Assembly (NCBI RefSeq): GCF_020735465.1
Contig: NZ_CP085935.1
Coordinates: 2,170,001-2,234,000, forward strand
DNA: 64,000 nucleotides
Direction of reading: 5' to 3'
Source: Collinsella stercoris DSM 13279
Lineage (GTDB): Bacteria; Actinomycetota; Coriobacteriia; Coriobacteriales; Coriobacteriaceae
Positions within the stretch are counted from its first letter, which is position 1. Each line of letters begins with the position of its first letter. Positions 8,296 to 18,000 of this stretch are shown one piece after another. The notes under the pieces are model-generated. The model did not search any database and was not told the origin of the DNA. It was given only the letters and a program-made list of their open reading frames with translations. The position numbers were made by a program, and so were the translations under genes.

Positions 8296-10127
8296 TGCGC
8301 CGGGGGGATGAACGGGAACCGGCGGAGGATTGCCCAGTTTGTGATGCTGACGGCAGGGAGCGTCGCAAAGCTCGTCGCGCGGCGCGCCGGGAGGCCCGTA
8401 AGCGCGAGCGGGAGGCCCTCAAGCGCCTGCCGCGCCGTGAGCGCCTGCGCGCTTGGTGGCGCACGCGTCCGCTCGGGTTGGTGTTCGCCGTGTATTTGGC
8501 GGTGTATCTGGCGGCTGCAACGGCGATTTCCCTTGCGGTGGTGGAATGCCTGTCCGCGTGGAACAACGGGTATTACGAGGTCGAGGTGACGCTCGCCGGT
8601 GGTCGCGTGCGCCGCGGCGTGGTGGATTCCGGCCCGTACATCTACGACCCCGCCTCGCAAGAACTCCTGCCCGCGTCTGAGCTCAATCTGCCCGGCGACG
8701 GTCCCTATGCGGTGTTCATTGCCACGGGCGAGTGGGGAACCGGGAGCGATTACGTGCCCGAGGAGGGCCGCACCATCAGCACGTTGTACGCGACGACCGA
8801 CATGGTGCGCAACGGCCAGATTCGGCTGTATGACTGGGGCCTGAACTACAACGATTGGTACCCGCAAGAGGAGGTTCTCGAGACCAACAACTCGATTTCC
8901 GCGGAAGACCTCGCGCGTTACGACGAGTTGAGTCGGGCGGGCCGCGCGCAGACCGTCGAGCTGTTTAGCCAGATGACCGGCGTGGACCTGGAGGCGGCGT
9001 TTGGCGAGGGGCTCGTTTCCAATACGGCGTACTATGCGGCGTCGCAGCAGCCCGAGGGTTTGCTGCCGTGGATTTTGGCGCTTGCGACCGGGTTGACCCC
9101 CGTGATTGCGTACGGAGGCCTTGGCTGGTTCGCATTTCGCCGGTTCTATCGCGTGCACATCGAGAGGCCCTTGGGCGAGCTGTCTGCCGCGGCGCAGCGC
9201 ATCGCCGCGCAGGACCTGGACTTTTCCATCGAGCCGGTGCGCGGCCGTGAGCTGGGGCGCCTGTCTAAAACGCTCGAGGCCATGCGCGCGTCCCTTCTGG
9301 AGGCCCAGCGCGAGCTGTGGCGCACCGCCGAGGAGCGCCGCCGCTTGAATGCGGCGTTTGCGCACGACATGCGCACGCCGGTGACGGTGCTCAAGGGAAC
9401 CGTCGAGATGGCGAAGATGCGTCTTGCCCGTGGCGCCGAGGTGGATGAGCGCGAACTCGACACTATTGCGGGCCAGGCCGTTCGCTTGGAGCGCTACGCC
9501 CAGGCGATGAGCGGTGTGGCCAAGCTGGAAGACCGTCCCGTCGAGCGGGAGGAAATGGCCATTCCCGAGCTGGTCGAGCGCCTGCGCGCGCACGCCGTCG
9601 AGGTCGTTGCCGCCCGCGCCGGCGAGCTGAAGGTCTGTCTGGAGGGAGGCCACGAGGGCGGTCCCGCCGCATCGCAGACGGCGTGGGTCGACTTGGCGTT
9701 GGTGGAGGAGGTTCTCGACAACCTGCTGAGCAACGCGTGCGGTCACGCACGGGAGCGTATAACCGTGCTGGTACGCGCCAAAAACGGCATGCTCGACGTG
9801 AGCGTGACCGATGACGGCGATGGTTTTACGCCCGAGGCCCTGCGCCGGGGTTGCGACCCGTTTTACAGCGAGAACAAGTCCGCCGAGCACTTCGGCCTGG
9901 GTTTGAACATCTCGCATATCCTGTGCGGCCTGCACGGCGGCTCGCTCGACCTGTCGAACGCCGAGCAGGGCGGAGCCCGGGTGTGCGCGCATTTTGAGAT
10001 CGGGGTGGACCAAAATCCGGCTGAGGGCGGTCCGAAGAGCGACGATCCCGAGGTTGGCGAGAACCCGAAAAAGCGTCAGGGGGGGGGTCGCGGATTTTCG
10101 CGATTCCGGCGCGAGCAAAAAAGTTGA
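8295..10127 (+). CDS. Sensor histidine kinase
   Basis: A 610-residue membrane kinase paired with the regulator before it. A basic cytoplasmic N-tail (residues 1-59) with a CPVC motif leads to membrane segment 1 (about 60-82), an extracytoplasmic sensor domain of about 160 residues, membrane segment 2 (about 255-275), a HAMP linker, the H-box FAHDMRTPV (His near 357), N-box LDNLLSNACGHA, and G-boxes DDGDGF and GLGLNI. The ATG shares its A with the regulator's stop codon. The basic, cysteine-bearing N-tail is longer than usual. The signal sensed is unknown. Confidence 0.92.
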   Translation: MRRGDEREPAEDCPVCDADGRERRKARRAARREARKREREALKRLPRRERLRAWWRTRPLGLVFAVYLAVYLAAATAISLAVVECLSAWNNGYYEVEVTLAGGRVRRGVVDSGPYIYDPASQELLPASELNLPGDGPYAVFIATGEWGTGSDYVPEEGRTISTLYATTDMVRNGQIRLYDWGLNYNDWYPQEEVLETNNSISAEDLARYDELSRAGRAQTVELFSQMTGVDLEAAFGEGLVSNTAYYAASQQPEGLLPWILALATGLTPVIAYGGLGWFAFRRFYRVHIERPLGELSAAAQRIAAQDLDFSIEPVRGRELGRLSKTLEAMRASLLEAQRELWRTAEERRRLNAAFAHDMRTPVTVLKGTVEMAKMRLARGAEVDERELDTIAGQAVRLERYAQAMSGVAKLEDRPVEREEMAIPELVERLRAHAVEVVAARAGELKVCLEGGHEGGPAASQTAWVDLALVEEVLDNLLSNACGHARERITVLVRAKNGMLDVSVTDDGDGFTPEALRRGCDPFYSENKSAEHFGLGLNISHILCGLHGGSLDLSNAEQGGARVCAHFEIGVDQNPAEGGPKSDDPEVGENPKKRQGGGRGFSRFRREQKS

Positions 10128-10195
10128 CGGGGATAGACAAAGCGTAGACACGCGGTTGAGACACTTGCCTTGTACGGCGGCAAGGAGGTGCCCAG

Positions 10196-11068
10196 ATGTC
10201 CAAGATGCTCATTGATGACGGCGGCGTGTTTGAGGGCGCGGAGACGCTCACTTCCACGATGCCCGCGCCCATGGCGTGCGGCGGCGCGGCGCGCCGGTTG
10301 ACGCGCGTGCAGGACACGGGGGCGGAAGCGAGGCGCCCTGAGTCTTTGGAGCGCGCTTCCGCTTGCGGTGCGGCAAGCGACTCTGCGGCCATGGTCCGGC
10401 GCAAGTCCCTGCGTCGCCGCGTGCTTGCGGGCGCCTTGGTGCTCGCGGCGATCATCGCAGTGCTGTGCTGGGAATACGTGCCGGGCATGATCGCGTGGCT
10501 GGCCGACGCCCAAGCGGTTCGCGCGTTCGTTGCCGACCATGCGATTTTGAGCCGCTTAGCCATGCTGGGCATCAACATGGTCCAGGTCCTGCTGGCGTTC
10601 TTGCCGGGCGAACCGGTTGAGCTTGCCAGCGGCTATGCCTTTGGCTTTTGGGAGGGGACGGCGCTGTGCCTGGTTGCCGCCGGCCTAGCCACCTCGTTGA
10701 TTTACTGGGGTGTTCGCCGCTGGGGCTGGAGCTTGGTGGGCCTGTTCTTCGACCGCTCCATGCTCGACCGGTTCGCATGGCTCAAAGACGCCAAGCGCTT
10801 GGAGTTCATGATGCTCGCGGTGTTCTTGATCCCGGGGACCCCCAAGGACTTTCTCACGTACTTTGCCGGCCTCACCGAGATGCGGTTTGTCCCGGTGGTG
10901 CTCATCGCCACGTTTGGCCGCATCCCCTCGATCGTGACCTCGACGATCGCCGCTTCCGCCGTGGGCGATGGCAACTGGGTTGTGGCGGCGCTCGCCTTGG
11001 CGGCATCTTTGGCGCTGCTCTTGGTGGGCGGCGTGATGTATCGTCGCTTGAGCGCCCGCAAGAACTAG
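10196..11068 (+). CDS. TVP38/TMEM64 family membrane protein
   Basis: A 290-residue integral membrane protein of the SNARE-associated/DedA-like TVP38 family. After a 65-residue disordered N-tail come about five hydrophobic segments, with the family motif region FLPGEPVELASGYAFGFWEG and, later, FLIPGTPKDFLTYFAGL. Related proteins act as lipid scramblases or in membrane homeostasis. The start has a strong AAGGAGG site. It lies 68 bp after the kinase gene and may belong to the same transcription unit or regulon. Confidence 0.85.
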   Translation: MSKMLIDDGGVFEGAETLTSTMPAPMACGGAARRLTRVQDTGAEARRPESLERASACGAASDSAAMVRRKSLRRRVLAGALVLAAIIAVLCWEYVPGMIAWLADAQAVRAFVADHAILSRLAMLGINMVQVLLAFLPGEPVELASGYAFGFWEGTALCLVAAGLATSLIYWGVRRWGWSLVGLFFDRSMLDRFAWLKDAKRLEFMMLAVFLIPGTPKDFLTYFAGLTEMRFVPVVLIATFGRIPSIVTSTIAASAVGDGNWVVAALALAASLALLLVGGVMYRRLSARKN

Positions 11069-11080
11069 GGGCGCGAGCGC

Positions 11081-12148
11081 CTACGCGCTGCGGTTGATGA
11101 AGAAGTCCGCCATGGAGCAGAGGAGCTCGGCCGACTCGGGCGTGATGGTGCCAGACGCGGCGAGGGCGCGTGCCTTGTCCTGCGCGTCGCGCGTGAGCTT
11201 GAGGGCGAGATCTCGGCACGCCTCGATGCCGCCGCCCTGTTCGATGAGCTCCACGGCACGCGCGAGTTTGTCCGGGTTGGTTGTCTTGGATTCCAACAGG
11301 TCGACGAGCTCACGGTGCGGCTCGTCATCGAGGTGCTCGAGCGCCCAGACCACGGCGAGCGTGCGCTTGCCCTCGGTGATGTCGGAGCGGAAGTCCTTGC
11401 CCTGGGCGCTGGCGTCGCCCACGAGGTTGAGCAGGTCGTCTTGCAGCTGGAAGGCAAGGCCGGCGGGGCGTCCCAGCTCGACGAGCTCACAGGCGGCCTC
11501 GTCCGCCGCGCCGGCGGCCAGCGCTCCGATGCGCAGGGGGCTCGCCACGGTGTACCAGGCGGTCTTGCCCTCGATCATGTACAGGTAGTCGCTGCTCGTG
11601 ACATCCCAGCGTCCGTCGCGCGCCCAGCCTAGGTCGAGTGCCTGGCCCTCGAGCGTATGGCGCTCCATGCGCACGAGCTCGTCAAGGACGCGCAGGCGAC
11701 GATCGCCCGGCAGGGAGGCATCGTTCAGGACGACCTCGAACACGCGCGTGAGGGCAAGGTCGCCGGCGTTGATGGCAAGGCCCTCACCGTGCGTGCGGTA
11801 AAGGCAGGGCTCGCCGCGGCGCAGCTCGCTGGCATCGGCGATGTCGTCGTGGATGAGCGCGGCGCTCTGGAACAGCTCGATGGCCACGCCGGAAGAAAGC
11901 GCCTGCTCGGCGCAGCCTCCCACGGCCTCGGCTCCCAGCAGGGCGAGGACGGGGCGCACGCGCTTGCCGCCACCGGCGGTGAAGTGCGCGAGGGGCTCGT
12001 ACAGGTACCGGTCGAGGTCTCGCGCGGGGGCGTCGACCTCTGCCATGGGCGCGGCGTTCGCCTCATGCAGGGCGCGCTCGATGAGCGGCAGCTTCTCGCG
12101 CAAGTATGCGACGAAGGCCTCTCCCGTGTTGGTGTTTGCATCGCTCAT
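11081..12148 (-). CDS. Polyprenyl (E)-diphosphate synthase
   Basis: A 355-residue isoprenyl chain-elongating enzyme. The first aspartate-rich motif is DDIAD (101-105, after QSAALIH), GGGKRVRP (59-66) binds IPP, and the second aspartate-rich motif is in QDDLLNLVGD. Length suits a medium- or long-chain synthase, which would supply the side chain of (demethyl)menaquinone or undecaprenyl carriers; the chain length cannot be read from sequence. I chose MSDANT as start (GAAAGGG upstream). It converges on the TVP38 gene and is transcribed away from galE. Confidence 0.9.
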   Translation of the reverse strand: MSDANTNTGEAFVAYLREKLPLIERALHEANAAPMAEVDAPARDLDRYLYEPLAHFTAGGGKRVRPVLALLGAEAVGGCAEQALSSGVAIELFQSAALIHDDIADASELRRGEPCLYRTHGEGLAINAGDLALTRVFEVVLNDASLPGDRRLRVLDELVRMERHTLEGQALDLGWARDGRWDVTSSDYLYMIEGKTAWYTVASPLRIGALAAGAADEAACELVELGRPAGLAFQLQDDLLNLVGDASAQGKDFRSDITEGKRTLAVVWALEHLDDEPHRELVDLLESKTTNPDKLARAVELIEQGGGIEACRDLALKLTRDAQDKARALAASGTITPESAELLCSMADFFINRSA

Positions 12149-12303
12149 GTGCGGCCCTTTCGTTTCTGCGACTTTCACCCTGTAATGCTAGCAAAACGGG
12201 GCGACCGTTGGCCGCCCCGTCCAGGTTCGTTCTGCCATGTCCTCAGCGCCTGCGTTCTGCCGACGCAATGGCTGCGCGGAGCGGACGCGATGAGGCTGCG
12301 ATG

Positions 12304-13359
12304 TTAGCCCTCGTAGCCGTTGGGGTTGTTGGACTGCCAGTTCCAGGAGTCGCGGCACATGTCGTCGATGTCGAACTGGGCCTCCCAGCCCATGAGCTCG
12401 CGGGCCTTGGAGCAGTCGGCGTAGTTCTCGGCCACATCACCCGGACGGCGCGGGTCGATGACGTAGGGAACCTCGTGCCCGCAGGCCTTGCCAAAGGCGC
12501 GGATGATTTCGAGGACGGAGGTGCCGCGGCCGGTACCGAGGTTGAATACTTCGACGCCCTCGCGGCCGTTCATCCACGCGAGCGCGGCGGCGTGGCCGGA
12601 GGCCAGGTCGCACACGTGGATGTAGTCGCGCACACCGGTGCCGTCGGGCGTGGGGTAGTCGTCGCCGAAGACGTGCACGGCCTCGCGCTTGCCGATGGCG
12701 GTCTGCGCCACGTAGGGCAGCAGGTTGTTGGGGATGCCCTTGGGGTCCTCGCCCATGAGGCCGCTCGCGTGCGCGCCGATGGGGTTGAAGTAGCGCAGCA
12801 GCACGACGTTCCACTCGGGGTCCGCGGTGTGGAGGTCGGTGAGCATCTGCTCGATCATCCACTTGGTCCAGCCGTACGGGTTGGTGGCGGGCTTCTTGGG
12901 GCTCTCCTCGGTGAGCGGCAGGCTGTCGGGGTCGCCGTACACGGTGGCGGAGCTGGAGAAGATGATGGACTTGCAGCCGTGCTCGCGCATGACGTCGACG
13001 AGGGTGAGGGTGCTGCCGATGTTGTTGGAGTAGTACTCGATGGGCTTGGACACCGACTCGCCCACGGCCTTGAAGCCGGCGAAGTGGATCACGCGGTCGA
13101 TGTGGTGCTTGGAGAACACGTCCTCGAGCGCGGCGCGGTCGTTGACGTCGGCCACGTACATGGTGAGGTTCTTGGCGGCCTCGCTGCCCACGATGGTCTT
13201 GATGCGGTCCTCGACCTTGGCGGAGGCGTTGGAGAGGTCGTCCACGATGACGACCTGGTAGCCGCGCTCCAGCAGGGCGACGACGGTGTGGGAGCCAATA
13301 AAGCCGGCACCGCCGGTCACCAAAACACAGGTGTCGGCGGGGGTGAGGGTTTGAGTCAT
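12304..13359 (-). CDS. galE: UDP-glucose 4-epimerase
   Basis: A 351-residue extended short-chain dehydrogenase that interconverts UDP-glucose and UDP-galactose. The NAD motif GGAGFIGSH lies near residue 14, the catalytic serine/tyrosine region reads SSSATVYGDP then NPYGWTKWMIE (YxxxK), and the substrate loop has LLRYFNPIGAHASG. Length is standard. The start was set at MTQTLTP, which has AAGGAGCG 6 nt upstream. It is flanked by a 19-bp-arm hairpin upstream and appears monocistronic. Products feed galactose use and cell-surface glycans. Confidence 0.95.
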   Translation of the reverse strand: MTQTLTPADTCVLVTGGAGFIGSHTVVALLERGYQVVIVDDLSNASAKVEDRIKTIVGSEAAKNLTMYVADVNDRAALEDVFSKHHIDRVIHFAGFKAVGESVSKPIEYYSNNIGSTLTLVDVMREHGCKSIIFSSSATVYGDPDSLPLTEESPKKPATNPYGWTKWMIEQMLTDLHTADPEWNVVLLRYFNPIGAHASGLMGEDPKGIPNNLLPYVAQTAIGKREAVHVFGDDYPTPDGTGVRDYIHVCDLASGHAAALAWMNGREGVEVFNLGTGRGTSVLEIIRAFGKACGHEVPYVIDPRRPGDVAENYADCSKARELMGWEAQFDIDDMCRDSWNWQSNNPNGYEG

Positions 13360-13438
13360 GCGAGCGCTCCTTTCGAGGGATGATGCTGGCAAGAGTATAC
13401 CGCTCGCGCCTGTGGGCCATGGGCACCGGCGCGGGGCA

Positions 13439-13492
13439 ACGCAAAACGCCTATCGCCGGGGCCGGTGCGGCCGGGCGATAGGCGTTTTGCGT
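13439..13492 (-). terminator. Hairpin terminator after the CHAP hydrolase gene
   Basis: Exact 19-base arms at 13439..13457 and 13474..13492 with a GC-rich loop; the arm ends hold AAAA/TTTT. It lies between the minus-strand hydrolase gene and galE, so it can end the hydrolase transcript. Confidence 0.7.
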
Positions 13493-13624
13493 GAGGTGGG
13501 GGCGCTTGCTGCGTGCGTGCGCGTGCGGGCACGGCGGGATGCGCATGCCTGCGCAGGTGCGCGCGGGCACACCGGAGTGCGCCGGTGCGCGCGGGCACGC
13601 TGGAGCGCACCGGCGCGCGAAGGG

Positions 13625-14842
13625 CTACTCGAGGGCCCAGCCGCCCGCCCAGCCCCAACGGGGGCTCACCGTGTCGCCGTAATAGGAGATCCAGCGATCG
13701 AGGTTGGTGGACGCGATGCCGCCGATGTTCTCCATGACGGTGTTGTTGCCGACGTAGATGCCCACGTGGCCATAGATGCGGCCCATGGTGTTCTTGGAGT
13801 AGGTGGACACGGCGACGATCATGCCCACGCGCAGCTGGTCCTTGTTGGAGCTTGTGCACCAGCGGTTGTACATGTCGTTGGCGTTGCCGCCCAGGTAGCT
13901 AAAGCCCGCGGCGGCGAACACGCGGGAGACCCACATGGCGCAGAGACCGGCACCGGGACTCGGCACGGCGTAGCAGCAGGAGACGACGCGCTCCTGCGAG
14001 CGGGACGAGCCCGAGATCTGCGCGTTGCCGGGCAGATAGGTGACGCCGCCCTGCTGGTGCTGCTTTTGGGCCTCCTGCTGACGGCGCTCCTCCTCGACGG
14101 CGGCCAGGTACTCGGCATCGCGCTTTGCCATGAGCTCCTTGACATCGCTGGAAAGGCCGTCCACCAGGGTCTGGACCTCCGCCTGCTTGGACTGCATGTC
14201 GGCGAGCTGGTCGCTTTGCTGCTGCTTGAGGGCCTCGAGGTCGGCCTTCTGCTGCTCGAGGTCGGCCTTCTGCTGCTCGAGCTCCGCGCGGATCTGCTGG
14301 ACCTCCTTGATGACCTGCTTGTCGGCATCGTTGATTTTTTCGACATAGCGGCTGTTGGAGAGGAGCTCGTCAAAGGACTTGGCGGCGAGCAGCAACTTGA
14401 GCGTGCTGCTCGGGCCCTCCTTGTAGCTGTCGGAAACGCGCGCGGCAAGCACCTCCTGCTTGTCCTCAAGTTCCTCTTGCTTCTGCTCGATCTGTTCCTG
14501 CGTCTCGTCGATCTGCCCTTGGACATCATCGATCTGGGCGATGGTCTTTTCCTGCTCGAGCGTGAGGGCCTGGAACTCGGCGGCGAGCTGCTCGAGCTCC
14601 GCTTCCACGGCGGCGAGCTTTTCCTCGGCGGAGGCGAGGGCGTCGAGCGTCTCCTGCGTCGCCTTTGCGGCGAACGCGCGGTGGGGCATGCCGAACAAGA
14701 CGGCGGAGCCGGCGAGCGCGAGCGCGGCCTTGATGGCGCTGCGGCGGGTGAAGTCGGCGTTATATCCCAAGTTGAAAAGGGTGTTCTGGATGCGCTCCTG
14801 CTGCTCGGATTCCGAGGCGGGCGCGTGAGGAATGTGTGACAT
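13625..14842 (-). CDS. Secreted coiled-coil peptidoglycan hydrolase (CHAP-type)
   Basis: A 405-residue exported protein. A twin-arginine-like signal (RRSAIKAALALAGSAVLFG, about residues 34-52, cleavage after AFA) is followed by a long coiled coil (about 60-275, rich in E/Q/K heptads) and a C-terminal cysteine-histidine hydrolase domain with Cys in GAGLCAMWVS and His in GHVGIYVG. This plan is that of PcsB/CwlO-type enzymes working with FtsEX at division. I chose MSHIPHAP as start because GGAGCACC precedes it. The peptidase subtype (CHAP rather than NlpC/P60) is judged from the GLCAMWVS context. Confidence 0.85.
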   Translation of the reverse strand: MSHIPHAPASESEQQERIQNTLFNLGYNADFTRRSAIKAALALAGSAVLFGMPHRAFAAKATQETLDALASAEEKLAAVEAELEQLAAEFQALTLEQEKTIAQIDDVQGQIDETQEQIEQKQEELEDKQEVLAARVSDSYKEGPSSTLKLLLAAKSFDELLSNSRYVEKINDADKQVIKEVQQIRAELEQQKADLEQQKADLEALKQQQSDQLADMQSKQAEVQTLVDGLSSDVKELMAKRDAEYLAAVEEERRQQEAQKQHQQGGVTYLPGNAQISGSSRSQERVVSCCYAVPSPGAGLCAMWVSRVFAAAGFSYLGGNANDMYNRWCTSSNKDQLRVGMIVAVSTYSKNTMGRIYGHVGIYVGNNTVMENIGGIASTNLDRWISYYGDTVSPRWGWAGGWALE

Positions 14843-14986
14843 GGGTGCTCCGTTTTGTTGGTGTGAATGATCTACGCCACATATCAAGGCTTAAGGATAC
14901 CGCAACGCGCCCGGCTCGGTGCAAACTCCACGGAATTGCAGCGCCCGGTATGACGATATGGGCTGCCGGGGCGAACGCTGGAGTGC

Positions 14987-15787
14987 TTAGAGCAGGTTGA
15001 GGGCGGTGAGCGCCGCGAGGTATGCGGCGACCGCCAGGACGGCGGGCGCATCGCGTCGCGCGTTGAGCCGCATGACGTGATAGTGGGTGCGCGCGTCGCC
15101 GGTGTAGCAGCGCGCGTCCATGGCGCTGCCCAGATTGTCGGCGTGGCGCAGGGCGCTGGCGAACAGTGGCACGATGAGCGGGACGCACGCCCTCGCGTAC
15201 GCGAGCGCGCCCTTGTTCTCCAGGTCCGCCCCGCGGGCGGTCTGGGCGGCGATGACGTGCTCGGCCTCTTGTGAGAGCGTAGGCACAAAGCGCAGGGCTA
15301 TGGAGAGCACGAGCGCAGCTTGGCTCACGGGAACGCCGAGGCGCTCAAGCGGTGAGAGCAGGCGCTCCGTGGCATCGGAGAGCGCGACGGGCGTCGTGGT
15401 GAGCGTGAGCAGGGAGCCGGCGAGGAGCAGCAGGAAAAAGCGCGCCGTGTACAGCACCGCCGCCTCGATGCCTCCCCAGTAAAGGCGCAGGGGCCCGGCG
15501 CTCAACGCGATAGCGCCGGTCTGCACAAACAGGAGATTCACCAGCGACGTGATGACGAGAAACAGCGCAATGGGGCGGATCTGCACGAGCAGTCTGCGTA
15601 GGGGCACGTGCGCGCAGGCGATCGCCGCGCCGATTGCCCCCGCCGCGAGCAGCAGCGTGAGCGGCGTGTGCACAAAAAAGCAACTCACCATAAAGGCGAG
15701 GGTGCCCACGAGCTTGATGCGCGGGTCGAGTCGGTGCACGGGCGAATCGACGGAAAGGTACTGTCCGATGCTAGCGCGCAGGGCCAT
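14987..15787 (-). CDS. ecfT: ECF transporter T component (EcfT)
   Basis: A 266-residue membrane subunit that couples the ATPases to the substrate-binding S protein. It has five to six hydrophobic segments and the coupling-helix signature ARGADLENKG (about residues 184-193), the second of the family's Ala-Arg-Gly motifs being less clear. Its ATG lies 17 bp inside the end of the ecfA gene, so translation is coupled. It closes the operon ribU-ecfA-ecfT. Confidence 0.92.
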   Translation of the reverse strand: MALRASIGQYLSVDSPVHRLDPRIKLVGTLAFMVSCFFVHTPLTLLLAAGAIGAAIACAHVPLRRLLVQIRPIALFLVITSLVNLLFVQTGAIALSAGPLRLYWGGIEAAVLYTARFFLLLLAGSLLTLTTTPVALSDATERLLSPLERLGVPVSQAALVLSIALRFVPTLSQEAEHVIAAQTARGADLENKGALAYARACVPLIVPLFASALRHADNLGSAMDARCYTGDARTHYHVMRLNARRDAPAVLAVAAYLAALTALNLL

Positions 15788-17441
15788 GCTCGCTCACCAC
15801 CTTACCGTTTGCGGGGCGGGCGGTGAGGGCGCGCCCATCGACGCGGCGCCCGCCGTCAAGTGCGATGACCTGATCTGCGAGCTCGGCGACGTCCTCCATG
15901 CTGTGCGTGACCATGAGCAGCGTGGTGCCCTGGCGCCTGAGTTGCTTGAGAAGCGCCCGCACATGCGCTCGGCCGGCGGGGTCGAGCCCGGCCATGGGTT
16001 CATCGAGCACGAGGATGGGCTGTTTCATGGCGAGCACGCCGGCGAGGGCGACGCTGCGCTGCTGCCCGCCGGAGAGCGCGAAGGGCGATGATGTGAGGAG
16101 CGCGCCGGTGGGCGCGAGGTTGACGGAGCGGAGCGCCTCGCGGACGCGCGCCTCGACCTCGCGGGGCGTCAGACCGAGGTTGCGCGGGCCAAAGGCCACG
16201 TCGTCAAAGACGGTCTCGGCAAAGAGCTGCCGTTCGGGCAGCTGCGCAACGTAGCCGACGAGGCCGCGCAGCTCCCGGCGGCGCGCGATGTCGGCCGTAT
16301 CGATGCCCCCAACGCGCACGGCTCCCGCGGTGGGGAGCTTGAGCGCGCAGGCGAGCTCGGCGGTGGTGGATTTGCCCGACCCCGTGTGGCCGATGAGCGC
16401 GGTGATGGTGCCGGGGCGCGCCTCGAACGACAGGTCCTCCACTGCGAGGGGGTGCTTTTGCACGGCGGCCTTCCCCGCCCGCTCCGAGCGGGGCGCGTCG
16501 ACGGTGCCGCGGCTGCCAAAGAGCGCGCGCCTGCGTGTTCGTTTGCGCGGGTTTGCAGCGCGCTCGTACGAGAAGGACACGTGTTCGAACACGAGGCTGG
16601 GATCGACGGGGGCATCGGGAATGGCGATGCCGGGCGCGGCGACGTCGGTTGCAACGTCGTTGCCTTGCGCTCCGGTCTCGCTCCGGCCACCGGGCATTTC
16701 CAGGCCAAGTTCGTTCACAAGATCGGGTTGGGAAAAGAGCGCGCTTGGCGTTCCGTCAAACGCGACGCGCCCGCGCTTGAGGACGATCGCCCGATCCGCC
16801 TCCTGCGCGTCTTCCATAAAGTGCGTGACGTGCAGGATGGTCATGCCGCGGGCGCGCAGGTTTCGAATGATGGTGCGGACGCTTTCCCGACCCTCCACGT
16901 CGAGCATGGCGCATGGTTCGTCGAGCAGGAGGATGTCGGGTTCCATAGCAAGGGCGCCGGCAATGGCGACGCGCTGGACCTGGCCGCCGGAAAGGTCGCT
17001 GGGATCGCTTCGGGCGCGGTCTTTCATGCCGACCGCGGCAAGGGCAGCGTCGACGCGGGAGGCGATCTCGGGTTGGGCGATGCGCAGGTTCTCCGGACCA
17101 AAGGCGACGTCGTCCGCGACGATGCTTGTCACCATCTGATCTTCGGGGTGCTGGAACACGCTGGCGGTGCGGCTGCGGATCTCGAGCGCCCGCCCGGGCT
17201 CGCGCGTGTCGATGCCCGCCACGTGCACGGCGCCGCTCGTGGGGAGCGCCAAAACGTTGACGAGCTGCAAAAGCGTCGATTTGCCGGATCCGTTGCTGCC
17301 CAGAATGCAGACGTGTTGCCCCGTGGGGATGGAAAGGGAGACGTCTGCGAGCGCCTCGGTTTGAGAGCCGGGATAGGCCAGGTGCACATGCGTGAGCTGT
17401 ATGAGCGTGCCTGTCCGTTCGGGCGCCTCGGTGTTTGTCAT
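15771..17441 (-). CDS. ecfA: Fused ECF ATPase (EcfA-EcfA')
   Basis: A 556-residue protein with two ABC ATPase domains in tandem. Domain 1 has Walker A GSNGSGKST, signature LSGGQVQRVAIAG and Walker B ILLLDEP; domain 2 has GHTGSGKST, LSGGQQRSVALAG and ILVLDEP. Most ECF systems use two separate ATPases, so this is a natural fusion with a linker at about residues 265-320 rich in R, A and P. I set the start at MTNTEAPE, whose ATG overlaps the ribU stop by 4 bp (ATGA). Part of a riboflavin importer, judged from the riboswitch. Confidence 0.92.
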   Translation of the reverse strand: MTNTEAPERTGTLIQLTHVHLAYPGSQTEALADVSLSIPTGQHVCILGSNGSGKSTLLQLVNVLALPTSGAVHVAGIDTREPGRALEIRSRTASVFQHPEDQMVTSIVADDVAFGPENLRIAQPEIASRVDAALAAVGMKDRARSDPSDLSGGQVQRVAIAGALAMEPDILLLDEPCAMLDVEGRESVRTIIRNLRARGMTILHVTHFMEDAQEADRAIVLKRGRVAFDGTPSALFSQPDLVNELGLEMPGGRSETGAQGNDVATDVAAPGIAIPDAPVDPSLVFEHVSFSYERAANPRKRTRRRALFGSRGTVDAPRSERAGKAAVQKHPLAVEDLSFEARPGTITALIGHTGSGKSTTAELACALKLPTAGAVRVGGIDTADIARRRELRGLVGYVAQLPERQLFAETVFDDVAFGPRNLGLTPREVEARVREALRSVNLAPTGALLTSSPFALSGGQQRSVALAGVLAMKQPILVLDEPMAGLDPAGRAHVRALLKQLRRQGTTLLMVTHSMEDVAELADQVIALDGGRRVDGRALTARPANGKVVSEHGPAR

Positions 17442-17983
17442 GGACGCACCGCTCCCTGCGCCTTGAGTACGTTCATGCATGGCGCAAGCAGTGCCTGCCC
17501 TGCCGCGATGTTGATGAGCATCTTGAGGGCGTTGAACGGAAGCAAGATGGGCAGGATCATGCCCGCGACCTGCTCGATGCTGATGGCGGTGTAGAGGGGC
17601 GTGACCAGCAGGTTCATCGCGCAGGAAAGCACGATGGACAGCGCCGCGCCGAGGGCCATGCCCGCAAGCGAGGCCCTGCGCGTCCGTTTGCCCTTGAGGT
17701 ACACCAGGGCGGCGGGAACGATGAAGAGGCAGGTGGAGAGCATGCCCATGGGTGCTCCGAACGGGTCGAGGAAGACGCGCGGGAGCCACGAGATGATCGC
17801 GACGCTCGCTCCGAGCTTGGGGCCAAAGGCGAGCGCGGCGATAAGGCAGACGATGCCCGAGGGATCGTACATGAGCCAAGGGGCGGCGGGGAAAATGGGA
17901 ATCTGCACAAAGCTCAAGATGAGCGATGCGGCGGTGAAGAGCGCCGCGAGGGCGATTGTGCGGGAATCGATGGCGTTGTTCAT
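17438..17983 (-). CDS. ribU: Riboflavin ECF transporter S component RibU
   Basis: A 181-residue, six-helix substrate-binding membrane protein. The PIFPAAPWLMYDPSG region (about 29-43) and the gene position behind an FMN riboswitch mark it as the riboflavin-type S component. The start MNNAIDSR has GAGG 8 nt upstream, just 3' of the riboswitch, so ligand binding probably masks the ribosome site. First gene of the ecf operon. Confidence 0.9.
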   Translation of the reverse strand: MNNAIDSRTIALAALFTAASLILSFVQIPIFPAAPWLMYDPSGIVCLIAALAFGPKLGASVAIISWLPRVFLDPFGAPMGMLSTCLFIVPAALVYLKGKRTRRASLAGMALGAALSIVLSCAMNLLVTPLYTAISIEQVAGMILPILLPFNALKMLINIAAGQALLAPCMNVLKAQGAVRP

Positions 17984-18000
17984 GAGGGTGACCTCGTTTC

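Noticed and set aside
12106..13383. A 425-codon plus-strand frame opposite galE
   Set aside because: Shadow of galE: Val/Gly/Asp-rich, no ribosome site, while galE on the other strand has all its motifs.
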